Assembly: GCA_964400675.1 (NCBI GenBank)
Contig: CAYNVO010000015.1
Span: 1-27,966, forward strand
DNA length: 27,966 nucleotides
Direction: 5' to 3'
Source of the DNA: 9FT-COMBO-48-23 sp964400675
GTDB taxonomy: Bacteria; Chloroflexota; Dehalococcoidia; GIF9; UBA5629
Notes under the pieces: model-generated
What the model was told of the DNA's origin: nothing
The model's database searches: none
What the model saw: only the letters and a program-made list of their open reading frames with translations
In this document: positions 21,918 to 27,966 of the stretch, one piece after another
How the letters are laid out: each line of letters opens with the position of its first letter
Numbering within the stretch: the first letter of the stretch is position 1
Made by a program: the position numbers and the translations under genes

Positions 21918-21961
21918 AAAAAAAGGCAAAAGAACCCCTACACTTCAGAGGCTCTTTTGCC
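21918..21961 (-). terminator. Intrinsic terminator, minus strand (first of pair)
   Basis: GGCAAAAGA (minus strand, from 21961) pairs with TCTTTTGCC and is followed by TTTTTTT (A-run 21918-21924 on plus). An inner CCTCT/AGGGG pair extends the stem. It lies only 12 bp before the next terminator, so the two act in tandem. Confidence 0.8.
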
Positions 21962-22341
21962 TGTGATTGTCTATAATATCAGCTATTCGGTTTTGGCTTT
22001 GCCTTGCCAGTCCAGCTTTGCTGAAACAGGCAAGACTTTCCCTTCAATTCGAGATAATTATTACTTTGTTTTTTGCTCTTGCTTTCTCATTGTCTCTTCG
22101 CCTGTTTATCGGCAGCCTGCAATCCGCTAGCACTACCGTTTGAGATAGCCTCAAAGAGCTAGAGACAAAAAGAGTAAGCAAGGCAATGCTTTAAGCCCAA
22201 AGCAAGCCTTGTCTCGAAAGTCGGTTTTGCCTTATTCGGTTGTCCAGAGCCTTGCCGACCCGCAATCCGCTGGCATCGGTTAGTCGCTCCGCAAGAGGTT
22301 TTACCCTCTCACTTATATAGTTCCAAAACCGAGCCAAAACC
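21962..22341 (-). other. Long non-coding 3' region of the sigma-like gene
   Basis: 380 bp lie between the sigma-like gene's stop and the tandem terminators, with no coding frame. It has repeated words: TATTCGGTT (21984 and 22233), GCAATCCGCT-A/G-GCA (near 22120 and 22262), and GGTTTTGGC/GCCAAAACC at its two ends. This makes a structured 3' UTR or a separate non-coding RNA plausible. Confidence 0.4.
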
Positions 22342-22800
22342 TTACATCAAAAGTAGTTCTTTTTGTCTTTGCCTACTCAAATACGTTTGTTCAGCAGTGG
22401 TAAGAGGCAATCCACTTACCTTTCTATAGGCTATCTTAACCAGTCTCGGCGGCGCTCGATATAGCCACTGTTTAGCATCAAGCCAAGCCTCAACGTCTAT
22501 CGCCTTATCGTCGGCTAGCATCTGGCAAAGCTCTGTCTCATTGCCTTCGCCATCATCCACACTTCCGTTGAGGCTTGTTATCGGCGGTAGCCTCATTATC
22601 TCTCGCCAGTATGCCATCACCGTAAAGCTCGCAACTCGCACCATGCCGCCTTCGGTAAGGCTTTCGCCACTGCCGTTATACTTTATCTCCACTTCGGCAA
22701 GTCTCAAGATGATATTCTGCCTCAAGTCCTCTTGGTCTGCTGCCTTCGCCTTGTATTGAAACTTACTTGCTATCTCGATATACTTGTTCCAGTCTAGCAT
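22342..22800 (-). CDS. Phage-type sigma-70-like factor
   Basis: 152 residues. The opening (WNKYIEIASKFQYKAKAADQ, then EDLRQNIILRLAEVE) matches the region-2 style start of small sigma-like proteins found in phages and mobile elements, with AYWREIMR in the next helix. The C-terminal half (WLYRAPPRLVKIAYRKVSGL, then PLTTAEQTYLSRQRQKELLL) resembles a region-4 helix-turn-helix in a shortened form. It may direct RNA polymerase to late phage genes. The ribosome site AAGGGAG is 8 bp upstream. It ends in the tandem terminators at 21872-21961. The length is short for a full sigma factor; an anti-terminator is an alternative. Confidence 0.6.
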   Translation of the reverse strand: MLDWNKYIEIASKFQYKAKAADQEDLRQNIILRLAEVEIKYNGSGESLTEGGMVRVASFTVMAYWREIMRLPPITSLNGSVDDGEGNETELCQMLADDKAIDVEAWLDAKQWLYRAPPRLVKIAYRKVSGLPLTTAEQTYLSRQRQKELLLM

Positions 22801-22828
22801 AGATGGTACTCCCTTCTGTGTTAGATTT

Positions 22829-22857
22829 GCCCTAGCTCTGTTAATGCCGGCTAGGGC
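22829..22857 (-). promoter_or_regulatory. Inverted repeat just upstream of the sigma-like gene
   Basis: GCCCTAGC (22829-22836) and GCTAGGGC (22850-22857) are perfect 8-bp arms around 13 bp. It starts 29 bp before the ATG of the minus-strand gene, so it could be an operator or a leader hairpin. On the plus strand it is followed by ATTTTATT, a weak terminator-like tail. Confidence 0.4.
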
Positions 22858-22933
22858 ATTTTATTAGCCTCAAGGCAAGGCTCTGGACTTCAGCTATTCG
22901 GTTGTTAAGGTGCTTTGTATTTGCCAGCTTCAT
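22841..22933 (-). CDS. Possible 30-residue peptide upstream of the sigma-like gene
   Basis: The minus-strand frame reads MKLANTKHLNNRIAEVQSLA and ends LRLIKCPSRH at TAA. Helical and basic in composition. No ribosome site is visible, and part of it overlaps the 15-bp inverted repeat, so it may be chance. Confidence 0.22.
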   Translation of the reverse strand: MKLANTKHLNNRIAEVQSLALRLIKCPSRH

Positions 22934-23081
22934 TATTGAACAAAATAAGCAAAAGGGATAGATGATAACCTAGCTAGATAATCCCCCTCTGGATATAATG
23001 GGCATATCAACAAGTGATGTTGTCTAGTGGGATCTTAAGGGGTCGGAGGAATAGGTTTGAGAAGGCTTCAGCCGCCGAATC

Positions 23082-23681
23082 TTATTGCAGATACGGGTGC
23101 TGACTTTTGCGACTTAAGGTTGGAGCTCTTCTGGAATACTTGTGCTGCCTTCTTTTCTCTCTAAAGTACTCCAGGGGGCGTTCGGGATAGAGGGTGAGCT
23201 GTGGATTTGACCATTCATAATCAGGGGCGTTGATCCCTTTTTCGATCAATCGGTAATATCTGCGGGGTGGAGCTTCCGGGTAATAGTCCTGCATTGACGC
23301 TGGCTCTTCTTTGCCGGTAAACTCCACCCATCCCAATTGCTTCAGCAAATGAAAATACCTTTGAAATGAATGATATCTGCACTTCACCAGTTTATAAGGG
23401 ATGCGGCTCATTAGGTGTTCCAGCCGCTCAGCGTATTCCTGCTCGGTATATATAGGCTTACCCCTTCGAATGCGTTCTTCGTTTTCCCAGGCGATGGCGT
23501 CGTCGCAATAGGCTTTGTGAAGCGCTTTCTTGTAATGGTAGAAGATATCCTCCTGGCAGGCACCAATCAGAGGGTCCATTTTGGGGCTGCCCTCTGGACC
23601 GTGTCCGAGGAGAAACTCGCGTATGAACCAACCACATCCAAATGGTCGAACGAAGCCACCTCGGATAGGTCTAAGATCCAT
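23082..23681 (-). CDS. Phage-type hypothetical protein, likely DNA-associated
   Basis: 199 residues, no enzyme motif recognised. The middle (MSRIPYKLVKCRYHSFQRYF, then HLLKQLGWVEFTG) fits a winged-helix-like fold, and the C-terminus is basic (REKRRQHKYSRRAPTLSRKS). RBS AAGGAG is 9 bp before the ATG. It lies in a minus-strand run with the small gene at 23696 and the ribbon-helix-helix gene at 23846, typical of early phage-type genes in this kind of genome. Exact role unknown. Confidence 0.6.
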   Translation of the reverse strand: MDLRPIRGGFVRPFGCGWFIREFLLGHGPEGSPKMDPLIGACQEDIFYHYKKALHKAYCDDAIAWENEERIRRGKPIYTEQEYAERLEHLMSRIPYKLVKCRYHSFQRYFHLLKQLGWVEFTGKEEPASMQDYYPEAPPRRYYRLIEKGINAPDYEWSNPQLTLYPERPLEYFREKRRQHKYSRRAPTLSRKSQHPYLQ

Positions 23682-23695
23682 CTGTTTTTACTCCT

Positions 23696-23815
23696 TCATC
23701 CCAGAGTTTGTTGTACCATTCGCTTCAGTTCCCGGCCGTCTACTTTTCGGTATTTGGCGGTTGCTGCCATCTTCAATTTATCTACTTCTTCAATCTCTAA
23801 ATAAGCTTTGCTCAT
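23696..23815 (-). CDS. Small 39-residue protein
   Basis: The frame reads MSKAYLEIEEVDKLKMAATA followed by KYRKVDGRELKRMVQQTLG. Composition is strongly protein-like (amphipathic helices, acidic then basic). It ends 14 bp before the start codon of the gene at 23681, whose ribosome site overlaps its stop region, so the two are likely cotranslated. The opening LEIEEVDKL resembles the first helix of tyrosine recombinases, so it may be a truncated integrase head; this is tentative. The ribosome site is weak. Confidence 0.5.
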   Translation of the reverse strand: MSKAYLEIEEVDKLKMAATAKYRKVDGRELKRMVQQTLG

Positions 23816-23845
23816 GTACCTAAACTGTCATTGCTTGGGCAGCGG

Positions 23846-24235
23846 TCAAATGCCGGGGTTATTACAATCACTGTGAGACCAGCCGTGCTCATGCATATAT
23901 TCCCTTATGGCCCTCTTTTCCGCATCGCTTGTTACTACTATCTTTTTCCTGCAGTTACTACATCGATATGTAACCGCATAAAGGGCTTCGGCATCATTAA
24001 GCCCCTTCTCCCAACCATTATCATAAGCTTCTTGTCTTATTGCCTCTTGATCCCTTCGCTTCACTTCAAAGAGGCCTAAGCCTGCTTTCAATATGTCCGC
24101 CATGCTTTTACCTTCTGCCTTTTTGATTTCTTGGAGTCTAACATAGACCTGTCGAGTAACCCGACAACTTATTGTCGGGTTACTCTGTTCGTATTTCTTC
24201 CGTGATGGTGGGTTCCTTCTCCGTTTCTTTACCAT
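23846..24235 (-). CDS. Ribbon-helix-helix regulator with zinc-binding C-terminus
   Basis: 129 residues. Basic head (MVKKRRRNPPSRKK), then NPTISCRVTRQVYVRLQEIK followed by AEGKSMADILKAGLGLFEV, a ribbon-helix-helix pattern with the strand ISCRV and helices VYVRLQEIK and SMADILKAGL. The C-terminus has CSNC and a distant HGWSHSDC, a possible zinc site. Ribbon-helix-helix dimers bind DNA as arrays along short direct repeats. AGAGGA lies 6 bp before ATG, inside the stop region of the next gene, so the two are linked. It is a candidate regulator of this phage region. Confidence 0.75.
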   Translation of the reverse strand: MVKKRRRNPPSRKKYEQSNPTISCRVTRQVYVRLQEIKKAEGKSMADILKAGLGLFEVKRRDQEAIRQEAYDNGWEKGLNDAEALYAVTYRCSNCRKKIVVTSDAEKRAIREYMHEHGWSHSDCNNPGI

Positions 24236-24236
24236 T

Positions 24237-24359
24237 TTATTCCTCTTTTCGCCTTCTACTTATGCGATATGCTTTGAGCGCCGCTGCTCTGGCCTCACCA
24301 GTTCTGTAGGTTTGTTGCCTTAGAAACTCTCTAATTTCAATGATTAGTTTTGCTGTCAA
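24237..24359 (-). pseudogene. Small protein cut at the phage-module junction
   Basis: The frame codes for TAKLIIEIREFLRQQTYRTG then EARAAALKAYRISRRRKEE to TAA; a TTG at 24359 with AGGA 9 bp upstream could start it. The open frame extends to 24431, but that part is antisense to the capsid gene and not protein-like. The gene therefore either starts at TTG 24359 or was cut at the junction near 24360. Its stop region holds the ribosome site of the ribbon-helix-helix gene. Family not recognised. Confidence 0.45.
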
Positions 24360-25159
24360 TTGTGCAGTCCTGCAACAGGGAGAAAGCGCTCCCCTCAGCC
24401 GAATGGCACGCGCCCAATGACGACTGGACAACCAGTCCCAATATCACCTTCGACCAGCTCACCGCTACCCTGAAAATCCTGGGGCAGAACGCCGATGTGG
24501 ACAACTACATCAAGTCCACCAGGAACAACGTCCAGGATATCGAGGCAGCCATCATCGAGATTACGGCGAAGGCAATCAGGCATGAGTTTGACCGAGCCTT
24601 TATCTACGGCAGCTCAGCCGCCGATGCCAACCAGTTCGACGGCATCCGCTTGCTCATAAACACCCTCGCCGCCTCAGGCCAGGTGATAGCCGCCGGCGCT
24701 ACCGGCGCCACCCTGACCCTGGCCATGCTCGACCAGCTCATCGACGCCATAAAGGGTCAGAAGCCCGATTTGTTGCTGATGAGCCGCCGGTCACGCAGGA
24801 AGATAAACGCCCTGGCCAGAGCCGCCGGCAACAACCTTGAGGTCGGTCAAGGCAAGCTGGGAGAGTTCGTCCAGCTCTACAACGGCATAGCCATCGGCAT
24901 CAATGACTGGATACTGGACACCCATACCCTGGTCGGCAGCGTGGAGACAGCCACCACCGGCGCCACTAGCTCCACCATCTACGCCCTGTGCTTTGGTGAA
25001 GGCGCAGTTTGCGGCGTCACCGGGCCTGGCGGGCTTACCATTGAGCCTATAGGGTCGATGGAGACAAAGGACGCCTCCAGGAACCGCATCAAGTGGTATG
25101 TCGGCGTGGCGGACTTCTCCCTGGTAAAGAGAGCCGCTTTAATCGGCGTCCAGGACTAG
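24350..25159 (+). pseudogene. Major capsid protein, N-terminus missing
   Basis: The homologous part starts near 24380 (EKALPSAEWHAPNDDW) and runs to TAG 25159, about 260 residues. The sequence ADVDNYIKSTRNNVQDIEAA, AFIYGSSAADANQFDGI and the regularly spaced loops LLLMSRRSRRKINALARAAG, TETKDA-type tail match phage coat proteins of the P22/HK97-like fold found in prophages. The N-terminal arm (expected 50-70 residues) is lost and no ATG or ribosome site precedes; the only in-frame start is TTG 24350 in foreign sequence. GC is high, unlike the minus-strand genes to its left. The module was therefore cut here. Confidence 0.65.
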
Positions 25160-25165
25160 TGTCTT

Positions 25166-25200
25166 TGTCATCCTGACCCTGAGCCGAAGGGGAAGGGTCT
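25166..25200. repeat. Dispersed intergenic repeat, copy 1
   Basis: TGTCATCCTGACCCTGAGCC followed by GAAGGGGAAGGGTCT. A 35-bp member of the family that recurs at 25300, 25998 and 27410; it lacks one GGCGAA unit found in the others. Confidence 0.8.
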
Positions 25201-25299
25201 GATAGCCTGGAGCATCCGCTCCGGGGCATCATCTCCAGCAGGTAGGGGGAGAAGCGGGCTGAATATTGAGCCGAACGGCTTTTCCCCCCACCACCAAGC

Positions 25300-25340
25300 T
25301 GTCATCCTGACCCTGAGCCGAAGGCGAAGGGGAAGGATCT
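25300..25340. repeat. Dispersed intergenic repeat, copy 2
   Basis: TGTCATCCTGACCCTGAGCC followed by GAAGGCGAAGGGGAAGGATCT. It is followed by CGGGATGAAGAATCT, a tail partly shared with copy 3, and ends 36 bp before the next phage gene. Confidence 0.8.
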
Positions 25341-25375
25341 CGGGATGAAGAATCTCATAGAAGGAGTGAACTGGC

Positions 25376-25990
25376 ATGGACTTGAGCAGCATGGTTACCC
25401 TGGTCAGGCGAGACCTGAAGGACGAGGACAACGCCAGCTATCGCTGGCAGGACAACGAGATTGAGAGAGCTATCCAGAGAGCGCTAGCCGAGCTGTCCCG
25501 CTATTGCCCCAGGGAAATGAAATCTACCGTTGCCACCACAGCCAGCAGCAGGGAGATAGATATTTCCGGAGTGTCAGGCATTTCGGACAGGATCTCCATT
25601 GACCGGGTAGAGTTTCCGGTAGACAGCACCCCCAGGAGCTTTCAGAGGTTCAGCGTCTATGGAGACACCCTGACCCTGATTGGAGACGCCCGGGGAGACG
25701 GTGAGAACTGCTATGTCTACTGGAGCTGCTTACACACCCTGGACGTCGACACAAGCACCGTCCCCACCTATCTTGAGGACGTGCTAGCTCAAGGAGCTGC
25801 CGCCTATGCCGTGCTGTCTCAGACGCAGTATAGGACGGACACCGCGGGCTTTGGCGGAGAGCAGGCGGATAGAGATTACCAGTCCTGGGGAACAGCCATA
25901 CTCAAAGAGTTCACCCGCCAGCTCAAACGCTTCGGCAGGAGCCGAAAGCTAAAGGTCGGACAACTTTATCAAGGAGACAACACTGAATAG
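25376..25990 (+). CDS. Phage head-tail connector/adaptor protein
   Basis: 204 residues. The opening VTLVRRDLKDEDNASYRWQD, then NEIERAIQRALAELSRYCPR matches the alpha-helical start of head completion (gp6/gp15-type) adaptors, with a later beta-rich part and a helical end (EFTRQLKRFGRSRK). Such proteins join the portal ring to the tail. It follows the capsid gene as expected in a tailed-phage structural module. AAGGAG lies about 9 bp before ATG. Portal and terminase genes are absent from the window. Confidence 0.65.
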   Translation: MDLSSMVTLVRRDLKDEDNASYRWQDNEIERAIQRALAELSRYCPREMKSTVATTASSREIDISGVSGISDRISIDRVEFPVDSTPRSFQRFSVYGDTLTLIGDARGDGENCYVYWSCLHTLDVDTSTVPTYLEDVLAQGAAAYAVLSQTQYRTDTAGFGGEQADRDYQSWGTAILKEFTRQLKRFGRSRKLKVGQLYQGDNTE

Positions 25991-25997
25991 CCCCCGT

Positions 25998-26037
25998 TGT
26001 CATCCTGATCCTGAGCCGAAGGCGAAGGGGAAGGATC
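25998..26037. repeat. Dispersed intergenic repeat, copy 3
   Basis: TGTCATCCTGATCCTGAGCC then GAAGGCGAAGGGGAAGGATC. It has one T where the other copies have C in the second CCTGA. Followed by GAAGAATCT words at 26047 and 26062. Confidence 0.8.
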
Positions 26038-26088
26038 CGTGAAGGGAAGAATCTCGAGGCGAAGAATCTCACAGAGAAGGAGACAACT

Positions 26089-26418
26089 ATGAGTAAATCA
26101 AAAATCGAACAGGGTCTGCCCCGCTTACCCTGGCAGGCTTTCGCTGTCGTGGGGGACAAAGACGACCCCGAGACGTGGAAGCTGCCGCACCATACCAAAG
26201 CCATCTTTAGAGCCATACAGGGCAAAATCGGCCACTACCGGACAACGGACTGGGAGCATACGGCGGCAGCCGTGGCAGCTCTGAGCCGTGGCGGATTCCG
26301 GGGTAAGCGGGTAGAGGCCACCGAGCAGCAGATCCTGGACGCCGCCAAACATTTAGCCATGCATTACTCGGAAAACGGCAAGCCGGTCCCTGATACCCTG
26401 GCAGCCCTGGTCGAATAG
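26089..26418 (+). CDS. Phage-type hypothetical protein
   Basis: 109 residues. The N-terminal half (PWQAFAVVGDKDDPETWKLP, then HHTKAIFRAIQGKIGHYRT) resembles the opening of small proteins linked to phage head proteases; the C-terminus is helical (TEQQILDAAKHLAMHY). No catalytic motif is seen. It lies between two dispersed repeats, with AGAAGGAG 9 bp before ATG. Function unknown; a scaffold or head role is possible by position. Confidence 0.6.
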   Translation: MSKSKIEQGLPRLPWQAFAVVGDKDDPETWKLPHHTKAIFRAIQGKIGHYRTTDWEHTAAAVAALSRGGFRGKRVEATEQQILDAAKHLAMHYSENGKPVPDTLAALVE

Positions 26419-26425
26419 TCCGCCC

Positions 26426-26460
26426 TGTCATTCTGAAGGAGCGAAGCGACTGAAGAATCT
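26426..26460. repeat. Second dispersed repeat type
   Basis: TGTCATTCTGAAGGAGCGAA then GCGACTGAAGAATCT. It shares the TGTCAT start and the GAAGAATCT end with the first family but not the middle, so it is a related but distinct type. Confidence 0.65.
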
Positions 26461-26482
26461 ACACGAATACAAAAAATCTCCC

Positions 26483-26532
26483 CGTCATTGCGAGGACTGC
26501 GAGCCGAAGGCGTGGCAGGACGTGGCAATCTC
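26483..26532. repeat. Third dispersed repeat type
   Basis: CGTCATTGCGAGGACTGCGA followed by GCCGAAGGCGTGGCAGGACG and TGGCAATCTC. This pattern, CGTCATTGCGAGG to GGCAATCTC, is typical of a Dehalococcoidia-type intergenic repeat by my recollection. Confidence 0.65.
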
Positions 26533-26597
26533 GGCGGTGGGGGAAAATCGCAGGGGGAGTTCAAGAGGGGCACAGCCCCTCTTGATAAAAACACCCT

Positions 26598-26622
26598 CCC
26601 CCTCTCCTCATAGGAGAGGGGG
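26598..26622. repeat. Perfect 11-bp inverted repeat
   Basis: CCCCCTCTCCT (26598-26608), CAT, AGGAGAGGGGG (26612-26622), followed by ATTAAGGGGGTGAGG. The perfect stem lacks a T-run on either side, so it is more likely a dispersed repeat than a terminator. Confidence 0.7.
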
Positions 26623-26697
26623 ATTAAGGGGGTGAGGTTGATAAAGTATTTTGCCAGGAATGTATTACCAGAAAACTAACAGAAAGGAGATTTAGAC

Positions 26698-27408
26698 ATG
26701 CTACAAAAGTTTATGGACGGGAAAAAGAAATACAGTGCCTTCATCATCACCGTGTTGGCCACCATGATACCCCTGTTTATCGCCGAGCCGGAGGCGCAGC
26801 AGACATTCATGGACATGGTGCCATCGATGGCCGCAGCCCTGGCCGGCATCTTCTATATCATCACCCAGGGCAAAGTCGACAAGGAGAAGGAAGCCGTCAA
26901 AGCCGTTAACGGTAACGGTGCGGCCTCAGCCACGCAGCCAGTAGTACAGACCACGCCAGCGCAGCCACAGGCGGAAATCCAGCCTGTAGTTGAGGAAGTC
27001 CAGCCTTTTGACGTTAAAGCCTTCCATGAGACCGTGCTCTCTGAGGTCGAAGGCACATACAAGGAGGTCAACCCCGCCACCATCTACTACAAGGCCAGGG
27101 ATAAAGGCACGGTAACCGCCTGTCAGTCCATAACCCAGGCGCAGGATTATTGGAGCTACCTGGTCGACCTGGCGGTGGACGCCAGGGACTGGCTGAAAGA
27201 GGAGACCGAGAAGACAGCCGGCACTTGCGGCCGAAGCCCGGAATTCTATGTCTTTACCCGGGACTTTAACTCAACCATCAGGGCAGCCAACGCCCTGGCA
27301 GAGCTGGCTAACTCTAAGGTGGACTGGAAAGCCATGCTAATGCCCTTCCAGTGGAAGCTCTATACCTTGGGCGTCCTGGCAGAACAGATGCTAGAAGCCT
27401 ACCAGTGA
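26698..27408 (+). CDS. Phage membrane protein, holin-like head
   Basis: 236 residues. After MDGKKK two hydrophobic segments (YSAFIITVLATMIPLFIA and MVPSMAAALAGIFYIITQG) give a hairpin-type membrane head similar to small holins. An Ala/Pro/Gln-rich linker (about 78-105) leads to a soluble C-terminal half (DVKAFHETVLSEVEGTYKEV, then ARDWLKEETEKTAGT). No lysis motif is seen, so holin is one option and a membrane-anchored structural protein another. A strong AAAGGAG site stands about 8 bp before ATG. It lies in the plus-strand phage module. Confidence 0.55.
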   Translation: MLQKFMDGKKKYSAFIITVLATMIPLFIAEPEAQQTFMDMVPSMAAALAGIFYIITQGKVDKEKEAVKAVNGNGAASATQPVVQTTPAQPQAEIQPVVEEVQPFDVKAFHETVLSEVEGTYKEVNPATIYYKARDKGTVTACQSITQAQDYWSYLVDLAVDARDWLKEETEKTAGTCGRSPEFYVFTRDFNSTIRAANALAELANSKVDWKAMLMPFQWKLYTLGVLAEQMLEAYQ

Positions 27409-27409
27409 C

Positions 27410-27456
27410 TGTCATCCTGACCCTGACCCTGAACCGAAGGCGAAGGGGAAGGATCT
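27410..27456. repeat. Dispersed intergenic repeat, copy 4 (with slipped unit)
   Basis: TGTCATCCTGACCCTGACCC then TGAACCGAAGGCGAAGGGGA and AGGATCT. Copy 4 has the CTGACC unit doubled and A for G in GAACCG, so it has slipped relative to copies 1-3. It begins 1 base after the stop of the previous gene. Confidence 0.8.
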
Positions 27457-27548
27457 CATGGGAAAGTGATGGTTTTCACTGGCTAACCGTAGTCGGCGTC
27501 ATGCTGTTGGCGCTAGCCGTGTTGACGGTTATTCTGTGGAGATAGCCG

Positions 27549-27641
27549 TTACTTAAATGGGAGTGGATTCATGGCCATGTACACCAGCATAAATAACAGG
27601 ACACCAATAGTAACCAGTCCGTAAATAAGTGTTCTAGTCAT
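27549..27641 (-). CDS. Small single-helix membrane peptide (30 residues)
   Basis: The minus-strand frame reads MTRTLIYGLVTIGVLLFMLV and continues YMAMNPLPFK to TAA. One hydrophobic helix with a short basic head and tail is visible. A GGGTGGA site lies 5 bp before the ATG. It is antisense to the direction of the flanking phage genes. The protein-like character and good ribosome site make it a likely real small gene; no homology can be asserted. Too short for a standard gene finder. Confidence 0.5.
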   Translation of the reverse strand: MTRTLIYGLVTIGVLLFMLVYMAMNPLPFK

Positions 27642-27811
27642 TATTCCACCCCGCTTTCTCACTAAAAAGGACTTCGAGGTAATTATAGCACGCAGCCGGT
27701 ATCTCGGCTAGTGGGAAATTAGTACTATTTTGAAAATTCTTAAGACAGGGGTTACAGACATTATGAAAGATAACAAAGATATCGCTGTAATCAGAAGGAA
27801 TCGTTGTAATC
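27642..27811 (+). other. Short intergenic stretch
   Basis: 170 bp without a coding frame of note. It holds an AAGGA about 13 bp before the gene at 27812 and no clear promoter or terminator. Confidence 0.3.
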
Positions 27812-27966
27812 ATGCGTAGCATAACAGACGTCCTATTGGAAACCCAGAAGACAGGCGCGCCGCGAAAGCCCCTGGTCAAGCTGGAGGTGCAGGCTTACGG
27901 TCACCCCGCCCCCACGCCCGCCGGCGGCATACAGTGGGAGTACTTCGGCTGGCAGCGCTTCTATTC
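27812..27966 (+). CDS. Start of a phage structural protein (runs off the window)
   Basis: 51 complete codons are visible, beginning MRSITDVLLETQKTGAPRKP then LVKLEVQAYGHPAPTPAGGI and ending WEYFGWQRFY. The high GC and the layout match the preceding structural genes; a tail or base-plate protein is likely but the family cannot be named from the head alone. AAGGA lies 13 bp upstream of ATG. Confidence 0.5.
   Translation, partial: MRSITDVLLETQKTGAPRKPLVKLEVQAYGHPAPTPAGGIQWEYFGWQRFY

Larger units (their letters stand above)
21980..22903. repeat. Short repeats flanking the sigma-like cassette
   Basis: CAGCTATTCGGTT occurs at 21980-21992 and again, identical and in the same direction, at 22891-22903. 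Inside these, GTCCAGAGCCTTGCC (22242-22256) and its exact complement GGCAAGGCTCTGGAC (22874-22888) form a 15-bp inverted pair on either side of the gene at 22342-22800. Confidence 0.6.

Noticed and set aside
21365..21919. Plus-strand open frames between the IS110 and the terminators
   Set aside because: They lie across the insertion sequence's non-coding end and the terminator stem, without ribosome sites or protein-like composition.
23057..23164. Short plus-strand frame from TTG with a GGAGG site
   Set aside because: It overlaps the 3' end of the minus-strand phage gene, is only 35 residues, and its composition is not protein-like; the ribosome site alone is weak support.
27465..27545. Membrane-helix fragment (HWLTVVGVMLLALAVLTVIL) after repeat copy 4
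   Set aside because: The frame has no start codon before the helix except inside repeat and upstream gene sequence; the only ATG is within the helix. Probably the remnant of a gene cut by the repeat.

Overview
The window reads as a chromosomal accessory region from an uncultured Chloroflexota bacterium, most likely class Dehalococcoidia. This rests on the dispersed intergenic repeats in the right third (the CATCCTGACCCTGAGCCGAA family and a CGTCATTGCGAGG family), on the phage protein types, and on the mix of moderate-GC core-like genes with AT-rich islands. No rRNA or intact tRNA was seen, so placement is an inference.

Layout: (a) 1-1055: the tail of a gene, a decayed minus-strand gene with two in-frame TAG codons, then about 650 bp of non-coding DNA. 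That DNA holds an array of ATACA motifs spaced mostly 11 bp apart and two matched dyads (GTTACAC-N18-GTGTAAC cores). A small helix-turn-helix protein follows. (b) 1212-5054: a small membrane protein, then a GT4 glycosyltransferase and a GH15 glucoamylase/trehalase-type hydrolase. The GT4 3' end carries a frame-shifting duplication. (c) 5162-10063: a TIR-domain protein, a metallophosphoesterase, a TPR protein, a membrane transglutaminase-like protein and a Nudix hydrolase. The TIR protein and the transglutaminase-like protein share an unrecognised ~50-residue domain. (d) 10267-17210: an operon with a good promoter coding for a Ser/Thr kinase, a degenerate J-domain protein with zinc ribbon and membrane segment, a GrpE-like protein, a divergent long Hsp70, a TPR-membrane protein and, after a gap, a double zinc-finger protein. 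(e) 17399-20086: a PD-(D/E)XK nuclease-like protein, a very AT-rich orphan and a zinc-motif protein that runs into an IS110 element (transposase 20096-21361) with a candidate upstream structured RNA. (f) 21870-24360: minus-strand phage-type small genes (sigma-like factor, ribbon-helix-helix/zinc protein, others) ending in two tandem intrinsic terminators. (g) 24350-27966: a high-GC, plus-strand phage structural module starting abruptly inside a capsid gene, with intergenic repeats between almost all genes.

How the genes may work together: the chaperone set looks like a self-contained Hsp70 machine (Hsp70, J-like, GrpE-like) wired to a kinase and TPR adaptors. The region between 5162 and 18265 has the feel of a defence or stress island: TIR, Nudix, phosphoesterase, TPR and nuclease-like genes, next to an IS and a prophage remnant. 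The best candidates for something undescribed are the TIR/transglutaminase shared domain, the kinase-Hsp70 operon, the 11-bp phased ATACA array, and a promoter-type element shared by the TPR-side leader and the AT-rich orphan gene. All functional linkage is inference from position and sequence; nothing was searched against databases.
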